This document shows, piece by piece, positions 57,231-64,000 of a DNA stretch of 64,000 bases; position 1 is the first letter of the stretch, and every line of letters starts with the position of its first letter. A program made the position numbers and the translations under genes. This stretch comes from Viscum album (Eukaryota; Streptophyta; Magnoliopsida; Santalales; Viscaceae): positions 10,864,001-10,928,000 of the forward strand of contig OY728142.1 in assembly GCA_963277665.1 (NCBI GenBank), given 5' to 3'. The notes under the pieces were generated by a model that was given only the letters and a program-made list of their open reading frames with translations, ran no database searches and had not been told where the DNA came from.

Positions 57231-58193
57231 ACACCTTAAATGACCCAACAAATATGGGAGAAAACTTACCCCCTGCCAAACCTCTACCGCCCCACGTCGA
57301 GGGGAAACCTTCAAGAACACTTGGTCCCCAACCTCGAACTCCAAGGGTCTCCTCCTGCGATCAACATAAGACTTTTGCCGGTTCTGCATTGCTTTCATCC
57401 TCTCTCGAACCAACTGAACTTTTTTTGCCGTGCTTTGCACCACATCGGGACCAAGAACTGCCGCCTCTCCAACCTCTGTCCAGCACAACAGAGAACGACA
57501 TGGTCGCCTGTATAAAGCTTCAAACGGGGCCATGGTGATGAATGAATGATAATTGTTATTATAATCAAATTCAACCAAGGGCAAATGTCGTGCCCACGAT
57601 CCGCCGAAGTCTTAGACGCATGCCTGCAACACATCCTCTAATGTCCGGATGGTCAGTTCTGTCTGCCCGTCCGTTTGAGAGTGCTTAGCCGCAACTGAGT
57701 GCCAAAAGCATGTTGTAATCCCATTCAAACTCGCGAAGTAAAACGTGTGTTCCGGTCTGAGACAATGGACCTCGAAACTCCATGAAACTGTACCACCTCA
57801 TCCACATACCTCTTAGCCAAAACATCAATTGTACCCGACTTCTTGATCGCTAAGAAGCGAGCCGATTTTATCAACCGATCCACGATCACCCAGATAGCAT
57901 CACAACATTCCTGAGCTTGGGGCAACCCTGTGACGAAATCCATCGGGATATCATCCTATTTCTACTCGAGAACATCCAAAGGCTGCAACAAACTGCTAGG
58001 AACACGATGCTTGACCTTTACCCGTTGGCAAACCAAACACCTCGCCATGAACTTCGCCACCACCTGTTTCATCTTGGGCCACCAAAATCGCATCCTCAAG
58101 CAAATGTACATCTTGGATACTCCTGAGTGTACTGTTTAAGGTGAGCTATGAAACTCACGAATGTCTCCTTCGCGCATCGCTACTAGAACAAAC
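57228..58193 (-). pseudogene. Integrase of element 3, cut at its zinc-binding domain
   Basis: The minus-strand core reads MDFVTGLPQAQECCDAIWVI and SIVSDRNTRFTSRV (57,725-57,943). HSQTDGQTELTIRTLEDV (about 57,640-57,700, another frame) holds the catalytic Glu. LPLVEFDYNNNYHSFITMAP and RRPLEFEVGDQVFLKVSPRR (57,228-57,584) give the C-terminal part. Catalytic residues remain recognisable, but frames are broken. Upstream, the HHCC zinc-binding domain is barely readable before 58,193, where the next element's LTR begins. Confidence 0.82.
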
Positions 58194-58635
58194 TGTAAGA
58201 ACCCAGTTTTTTATTAGGTATGGATCCTTTAAATTTTGGTCTAATTCTTTATCTTTGACCTTTTATGGATGCCTAATGAGGGCACAAAAGTTTCGAGGGG
58301 TGCCCGGTGCTTGTTCAGAGCTCGGAACCCCAACCGATGGAAGAAAGAATTGAGCCGCACGGTTATTAGAAATCGTGCAGCCCAACCTGCACGGTTTCTC
58401 TTAACCGTGCGGGGCATTTCAGAGGGAAAAGCAGGACACACAGTTTGCCCTAATCGTGCGCCCATGGCCGCATGCCCATACTGAACATTTGCAATTTTTA
58501 ATAGAGGTGAAAATTACGGTTTGCGCACGGTTTCTCAAACCGTGCGTATGAACCGTGCGACACACCTCCATGGACAGAGTCTGATGCACGGTTGACGCAC
58601 AGTTTGGCCAATCATGTGACCAAAGAGTAAAAAAA
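58194..58635 (+). repeat. 5' part of an LTR ('element 5'), inserted in element 3
   Basis: Starts TGTAAGAACCCAG, nearly the same first 11 bases as the element 2 LTR, but then diverges. It carries hairpin-forming pairs of GCACGGTT with AACCGTGC (58,357-58,412 and 58,523-58,550, with looser copies to 58,615). After about 440 bp it stops where the second DUF4283 copy begins (58,636). Its orientation is opposite to element 3, so it is a separate insertion. The rest of this LTR is missing or was displaced. Confidence 0.7.
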
Positions 58636-60264
58636 CATTTTCTCGGTCATCACTCAACAATTTGTACTTCTGTCTTTGCAGTGAAACATTTTTGGTCCCT
58701 CTATAGGCTACTCCCGCTGTCAATGACGTCCCTCTTCCCCTGTGATCAAAGAGTAAATTTTTTTGGATTGTATTATGTAAAAAACTTAAGGGGCTTTGAT
58801 TTGACATCCATTCTACAAAAACTTCAGAGGTTGTAGTTTTAATTGACGCGCAGGATTGGAAAGAGGATCAGTCCCATTGGAAAAATCGTCTCATTGAAAA
58901 TGTTTTTGGTTTCAAACTCGCACTTTTGATCTTACAATGAATCCTCAAATCTAGGTGGGTGATGAATATTTTGTGTTTTTTATTGTTGGTTCAGTGTATT
59001 TTATTATTTAAGTTTTTGGAATGACATCAACTCTTGCAAATTATTGAAGTTGTCATGATGTTTTCCAATGATTGGCCACTGGTTTCAAGTTTTTGGTTGC
59101 ATGGACCGGGTTTTCCCCCAGATTGGATCTGTAAAGCCCCAATCTGGGTGAAATTTACATCTTTTAACCTGTATCTATAGACCAGGGTGTTCAGAAGAAA
59201 GGATAGTATTTTTCGGTGGCCTCTTGATATGAAAAGCTAACTACTTCCAGATCTTCACTGAACTTTGTTCAAGTGTGTTTCGAGATCTCTCCTAATGTTT
59301 TCTCCCAGATGCTCTCACATTGAAGGCCCCCAATGGTCTTCAACCTATTGTATATGAGTGGGAGCTTTTTATGTGATCCATCTTCAAATTCATTGTTCAC
59401 GATGCAGATAAATACATGCACTGGACTGTGATTCATTCATAGTGCTGGGTTTGAAAAGCTTCAAAGCAGCAACCGGGATCTTCCTCTTCGGCCTAACCCC
59501 AGCACCGTCCCTGTCTCTTATATGCCTTTTTCTATGACCCCTGATCAAGAACGAACTGTAATAAATGTACAGAACCTTGATCCTCCAAAGACTATACCCA
59601 TGGCCCCTCCAGCGAAAGTTACATCCCTAGACATGTAGCTCAGTGTATAATTCATCCATCTTTGCTCAAGTTATGGAGGCACAAGCTCGACCTATCTCCC
59701 TGGTGAGTTCTTATGCTGCTCCTCATATGTTTAACTTTTTAGTTTTTTGCATCATCCATGAAAATAACCTGTTATTGTTGTATTCATATTTTCTAGCTTA
59801 AAACTGAAACCAAATCCATTATTCAAACTTCAGTGTCTTCTATTGGGGTTGTGCATAAGGTTGGTAAAGAATCCTCTGACCCACCTTGTGTTGTTTAAGG
59901 ATCAGAATAAAAATATCAATACAAGCTCTTGTAATTTTTCTGGCCCCGAATCTTCCTCCCAGTTTAAATATTGTTTAGTTCATTGAATATAAGTGCTCTA
60001 AATAGCCCGACTTTGAACTTTGAGGTTAAGTCTTTGTTAGACCTTTTCATACTTGGTTATTCTTATCCACTGAGTCCAAATCTGGAACCCCCATACAATT
60101 AATCTTCAGGTTTTTGTTTCGTCTGGACAATTTATACACTCATATTGAAACTCATCTCTACTATTATTAATCTTATTTTTATGGATTTAATGATCATTAC
60201 ACAAGAGCGCCTCTTTGCAAGGATAAATTTTCTCTTTGTACTCTTATCACAACCACTTAGGTTA
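58636..60264 (+). pseudogene. DUF4283-type ORF1 remnant, copy B
   Basis: Closely matches 52,473-54,068 (most 60-bp stretches differ at only a few positions), starting at the shared CATTTTCTC. Differences include loss of about 10 bp at the presumed intron end (CTAG then CTTAAAACTG), a somewhat longer open stretch after it (KTETKSIIQTSVSSIGVVHK, with a stop removed relative to copy A), and an insertion of about 60 bp at 59,965-60,030. The copy is cut at 60,264 by the LTR of element 4. The same DUF4283-like motifs are present. Confidence 0.6.
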
Positions 60265-60682
60265 TGATACGACCATAGGGGATCCAACACCCTTAATGGT
60301 CTATTCAAGGAGGGGGAAGCGGACCCCACAGGTGGTTTAAGGAATCCTTTTAGGTGGTTGGGTGGTTCAGCTTGAAGTCCTGCTTTTTTTTTTTTCTGTT
60401 TTAGTGGTGGTCCCCACGGTTTGTTAGTAGTGGGAGAGTCCGTTAGCCAGTTGTACTTCTGTTAGCCAGCTATACTTCTTTCCCCAGAATATTCTTTAAA
60501 TAGTGCTGTGGTGGTAGTGTCCTGGGGGGAAATAGTCTGGGTATTTTCGGCCTTGTGGCTTGGACCAGGAGGGGTCTCGGATCTCTTGGGGAAAATCTGC
60601 TGTAAGTGTCAGTTAATGTTCCTGTATTCTCTTACTGCTTCTTAATATTACAAGTTGCTCGGTTCCTGGCCTCTGTCTACCA
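60265..60682 (+). repeat. 5' LTR of element 4 (3' boundary uncertain)
   Basis: Starts at TGATACGACC. A tandem duplication GTTAGCCAGYTGTACTTCT occurs twice (about 60,443 and 60,462), and TTTAAATAGTGC (60,496) is a plausible TATA element. The end is placed at CTACCA (60,682) because TTGGTCCGATCTG follows after 2-3 nt. That does not match the usual Met-tRNA primer site, so the boundary is provisional. Confidence 0.65.
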
Positions 60683-60949
60683 AATTGGTCCGATCTGCCG
60701 CCTTTTCTTTTCTCTTCTTCTTAATATGACGATGAAGTTTCGCTCCGACCAACAGCTCCACACCCTTCAGGGGACACATGACATTTCCAACCTACTGTCC
60801 AGCCTACATACTTTGACCCCCAGCCCACCTAAACCCTCTCTATTACCTCCACAACAGCACCCCCCTACAGCATCTTCTGGACATTTTCCCTTCCATTTTC
60901 CAGGACCTCTCAGGTTTACCACCTCCACGCCTTCATGATCATCAAATCC

Positions 60950-61470
60950 GTTTATTTTCGGGTCATGGACCTGTTTCGGTTCGCCCATATCGTTACCCGC
61001 ATGCCCATAAATCGGTCATTGAACAGCAGGTGCAACTCTTACTGCGGCAGGGGCTCATCCGCCCTAGTACAAGTGCATATTCCAGCCCAGTCCTCTTAGT
61101 CAAAAAATGCGACAATTCCTGGCGCCTATGTGTGGATTATCGGGCTCTTAACAAGGTCACCATCCCGGACAAATACCTGATTCCCGTGGTTGACGAACTG
61201 CTGGATGAGTTGCATGGGGCTGCCTATTTTTCCAAGCTGGATCTCCATTCCGGTTATCACCAAATCTGTATGTCCGCGGCTGGCGTCGATAAAACTGCTT
61301 TTCGTACACATAATGGTCACTACGAATTCCTGGTAATGCCCTTCGGCCTCTCCAACGCTCCCTCCACTTTTCAGGCTACAATGAATGATTTATTCCGGCC
61401 CCATCTTCGGCACTTTGTTCTAATTTTTTTTTATGATATTTTAGTATATAGTCCAGCGTGAGACTCCCAC
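60950..61470 (+). pseudogene. Reverse transcriptase of element 4
   Basis: Begins in the linker [20 protein letters not shown] (about 60,903-60,960), then [67 protein letters not shown] and [20 protein letters not shown]. The catalytic pair reads Tyr-Asp where Asp-Asp is expected (codons 61,432-61,437). A TGA at 61,459-61,461 stands where the family has Trp. Otherwise the frame is open, in line with a recent insertion. The enzyme is inactive as read. Confidence 0.9.
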
Positions 61471-63042
61471 ATGCAGCACGTGCAGGAGGTTTTGCAACAT
61501 CTGCACGACAACAATTTTGTTGTCAATGCAGGGAAATGCTCCTTTGCACAAAAACAAGTGGAGTACTTGGGCCATATAATCTCGCATGAGGGTGTTGGGA
61601 TGGATCCAGATAAAATTCAGGCAGTTCTTTCTTGGCCACTTCTCCATTCGGTTCGTGGCGTTCGCGGGTTCCTCGACCTAACTGGCTATTACCGCAAATT
61701 TATCTGCGACTACGGCAAAATTGCCCAACCACTTACCTCCCTCACAAAGAAGGATGACTTTTCCTGGACAGCAGCGGCTCACCAAGCTTTTGAAACTCTA
61801 AAAACTGCTCTATCAACAGCACCCGTTCTGGCCATGCCAGACTTTTCTCGCCCCTTTGAAGTCGAATGTGATGCTTCCAGTCGCGGCATCAGGGCTGTTC
61901 TTATGCAGAATCACCGCCCTATTGCATACTTTAGCAAGGCACTCGCTGCTAACAATCTCTCTAAGTCCACATATGAGAAGGAAATGATGGCCTTGGTCCT
62001 CGCCATCCAACATTGGCGCCACTACCTCTTGGGTCGCCCCTTTGTGGTTTTCACTGATCAACGCAGCCTTAAATACCTATTGGATCAGCGGCTCACCTCC
62101 TCCGATCAGCAATGTTGGATTGCCAAGCTCCTCGGGTACACCTTTGACATTCGCTACAAGCCAGGTCGGGCCAACACTGTCGCGGATGCCCTGTCTCGTC
62201 GCGATGAATGCACCGCCTGCCCACTTTCTGTTTCCTCCCCATTTTGGCAGCACCACCCTACCTTATTCGCTGGCCTGCGCGATGACCCATTTACCAGAAA
62301 TATTATCCAGCTCCTCCGTACTGGCAGCCCCCCTCCAAGAGGCTTCGTTCTCTCTCGTGATGTCCTCTATTACCATGGTCGCCTAGTCCTTCCAGCCACC
62401 TCTCCTTGGATCCCTCAACTCCTTGATGAGTTCCATGCCTCTCCTCAAGGTGGACATTCGGGCTTCTACCGTACTTATCGTAAACTGACTGCAAATTTAT
62501 ACTGGGTTGGCATGCGCCGTCAGATTCTGCAGTATGTCCGCCAGTGTGACACCTGTCAACGTTACAAGTATTCGACACTCTCCCTGGCAGGCCTCCTCCA
62601 ACCACTCCCCATTCCGCAAGCAATTTGGGAGGACATCTCCACCGATTTCATTACCGGGCTGCCTAAATCTAAAGGCTACGATGTTATCATGGTGGTGGTC
62701 GATCGACTCTCCAAGTATGCACACTTTCTCCCCTTAAAACATCCCTTTACCGCCAAGACCATTGCCGACATATTTGCCAAAGAGGTGGTCCGCCTACACG
62801 GCATCCCCAAATCTATTGTGAGCGACCGTGACCCACTATTTGTCAGTCATTTTTGGACAGAACTCTTCAGATTACAGGGCACCAAATTACGAATGAGTTC
62901 CGCTTACCATACCCAAACTGACGGACAAACCGAGGTAGTTAATCGCTGCTTGGAGACGTACCTTCACTGTTTTGCGGGAGAGCAGCCCAAAAATTGGTCC
63001 TTTTGGCTTCCCTGGGCGGAACTATGGTATAATACCACCTGA
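61471..63042 (+). pseudogene. RNase H and integrase of element 4
   Basis: A 523-codon open stretch. VEYLGHIISHEGVGMDPDKI and RGFLDLTGYYRKFICDYGKI connect to RNase H (FEVECDASSRGIRAVLMQ, YEKEMMALVLAIQHWRHYLL, VVFTDQRSLKYLL, ALSRRDECTAC). Integrase follows with its zinc-binding domain (FHASPQGGHSGFYRTY ... CDTCQRYK). The catalytic residues lie in STDFITGLPKSKGYDVI, SIVSDRDPLFVSHF and YHTQTDGQTEVVNR, and all three acidic residues are kept. It ends at TGA 63,040-63,042 within a conserved block, so this is a point stop and not the natural end. Confidence 0.92.
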
Positions 63043-63779
63043 CACTCCTCCATTAAAACAACACCTTTTCGGGCGGTTTATGGTCGTTCCCCCCGGCCCT
63101 TCTGCCCGGGCTGCCATCAGAGATTCAGGTGGAGGCCGTCACCACTGCTTTATCGGATCGCCAGACAGCCCTTCAGCAGCTTCACCATCATCTTTCTCGG
63201 GCACAAAATTACATGAAGCATCAAGCGGACAAACATCGTCGAGACCTTTCTTTCCAACCAGGGGATTCTGTTTATCTCAAGCTCCGCCCTCACCGCCAAC
63301 ACTCACTGGCCCATCGCATTCACCACAAACTTTCCCCTCGCTTTTACGACCCTTTTCAAATTCTCCGTCCGGTGGGCAACCAAGCTTATCTGCTGGATTT
63401 ACCTGCTGCAGCTCGGATTCACCCAGTTTTTCACGTTTCCCAATTGAAACAAGCCATTGGGCATCACCCCTTGCAGCGGACCTTGCCAGCTGACCTGGAT
63501 GGTGACGCTTCACCGCTACTCGAACCTGAATGCATCTTGGCTAGACGCTCTACCTCTTCATCCAATGCAACTACTCCACAAAGCCTGGTTAAATGGAAAA
63601 ACCACTCTCTTGAGGACGCCACTTGGCTGGATGATTATATCCTTCAAAACCAATTTCCCACCTACAGCCTTGCAGACAAGGCTGCTCTTTCAGACGGGGC
63701 GACTGATACGACCATAGGGGATCCGACACCCTTAATGGTCTATTCAAGGAGGGGGAAGCGGACCCCACATGTGGTTTAA
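63043..63779 (+). pseudogene. Integrase C-terminus and chromodomain of element 4
   Basis: After the stop, the old frame continues for about 15 codons. A frame change in the C-run near 63,088-63,100 then leads to the frame of 63,129-63,779: HQADKHRRDLSFQPGDSVYL, KLSPRFYDPFQILRPVGNQA and HPVFHVSQLKQAIG (integrase C-terminal region). LVKWKNHSLEDATWLDDYIL, then FPTYSLADKAALSDG, forms the chromodomain. The frame runs through the polypurine-like tract (about 63,693-63,703) and into the 3' LTR, ending at TAA 63,777-63,779. About 24 codons are therefore LTR-encoded. Confidence 0.88.
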
Positions 63780-64000
63780 GGAATCCTTTTAGGCGGTTGG
63801 GTGGTTCAGCTTGAAGTCATACTTTTTTCTGTTTTAGTGGTGGTCCCCACGGTTTGTTAGTAGTGGGAGAGTCTGTTAGCCAGCTATACTTCTGTTAGCC
63901 AGCTGTACTTCTTCCCCCAGAATATTCTTTAAATAGTGCTGTGGTGGTAGTGTCCTGGGGGGGGATAGTCTGGGTATTTTCGGCCTTGTGGCTTGGACCA
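63704..64000 (+). repeat. 3' LTR of element 4 (cut by the window end)
   Basis: Begins TGATACGACCATAGGGG after CAGACGGGGCGAC and matches 60,265-60,573 nearly base for base. Main differences are a shorter T-run and a few substitutions. The right end and target duplication are outside the window. Confidence 0.95.

Larger units (their letters stand above)
55440..58193 (-). mobile_element. Element 3: truncated Tekay-like Ty3/gypsy remnant
   Basis: Minus-strand integrase and chromodomain (56,900-58,193), a non-coding stretch (56,412-56,900), and an LTR starting at 56,411 that reads TGTAACGTCTCATGCC on the minus strand. Everything upstream of integrase (gag to RNase H) is missing: at 58,194 the sequence changes to the LTR of another element in the opposite orientation. 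The lower LTR boundary is uncertain. No second LTR or target duplication is seen. Confidence 0.75.
60265..64000 (+). mobile_element. Element 4: young chromovirus (Reina-like), gag and protease deleted
   Basis: The 5' LTR begins TGATACGACCATAGGGG at 60,265 and the 3' LTR begins identically at 63,704 and runs off the window. The LTRs look about 96-97% identical over the shared 297 bp, the youngest pair here. Between them lie reverse transcriptase, RNase H, integrase and a C-terminal chromodomain, with only about 270 bp between LTR and pol, so gag and protease are gone. Short LTRs (about 420 bp) and motifs such as [20 protein letters not shown] fit the Reina clade. The 5' flank GGTTA (60,260-60,264) may be the target duplication. 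Confidence 0.9.

Noticed and set aside
62972..63493. 173-codon plus-strand frame rich in Ser and Pro
   Set aside because: It is the wrong-frame shadow of the integrase C-terminus and chromodomain of element 4, which are clearly recognisable in the frame of 63,129-63,779.
1..64000. tRNA, rRNA or organelle-derived inserts
   Set aside because: No cloverleaf-like gene, rRNA core motif or plastid/mitochondrial gene was recognised. The TGGTATCAGAG strings are retrotransposon primer sites and not tRNA genes. A tRNAscan and organelle alignment would settle this.

Overview
This is nuclear DNA from a flowering plant with a large, repeat-rich genome. Initiator-Met-tRNA primer sites, Tekay/Del-like chromoviruses with kilobase LTRs, CACTA and MuDR-type transposons, and plant-only domains (TNP2, DUF4216/4218, plant mobile domain, DUF4283) all point that way. 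Species cannot be named. There is no bacterial or viral genome here, and one clearly intact host-type coding sequence (50,389-50,952).

Layout, left to right. (1) 1-2,074: minus-strand LTR of a gypsy element that runs off the left edge. It appears nested in the 5' LTR of element 1. (2) 2,075-12,312: element 1, an old Tekay-like Ty3/gypsy copy with LTRs of about 3-3.9 kb, a decayed gag-pol and a deletion of the whole integrase. (3) about 13.3-21.65 kb: CACTA transposon A on the minus strand, with TNP2-type and Transposase_24-type genes and a right terminal inverted repeat. (4) 21,952-32,110: element 2, a complete Tekay-like element with 2-kb LTRs, a 5-bp target duplication (ACAGT), PBS, PPT and a full but stop-riddled gag-pol with chromodomain. 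(5) 33.56-34.6 kb: a decayed Ty1/copia reverse transcriptase. (6) 35.1-45.0 kb: a minus-strand plant-mobile-domain (PMD) gene split by CACTA transposon B (35,856-43,482, TSD TGA). (7) 45.7-48.13 kb: a minus-strand MuDR/MULE transposase pseudogene, which together with the PMD gene may be one MULE. (8) 48.2-49.8 kb: an inverted repeat bracketed by direct repeats, then an 11-bp-period minisatellite. (9) 50,389-50,952: intact NOPCHAP1-like gene. (10) 52.47-54.26 kb and 58.64-60.26 kb: two near-identical copies of a DUF4283-type ORF1 remnant. (11) 55.4-58.19 kb: element 3, a minus-strand Tekay-like remnant, interrupted at 58,194 by the LTR of a further element. (12) 60,265-64,000: element 4, a young Reina-like chromovirus lacking gag and protease.

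The most unusual signal is in the long LTRs and the element 2 leader. They carry arrays of short palindromes built on CACG-N-CGTG. In element 2 these come as pairs about 21 bp apart (two helical turns) in units of about 92 bp, four pairs per LTR and eight in the leader. Related but different palindrome arrays occur in the LTRs of elements 3, 5 and 1. Other leads are the MULE/PMD combination broken by a CACTA insertion, and the 11-bp minisatellite 0.6 kb upstream of the only intact gene. All identity figures are by-eye estimates over short stretches.
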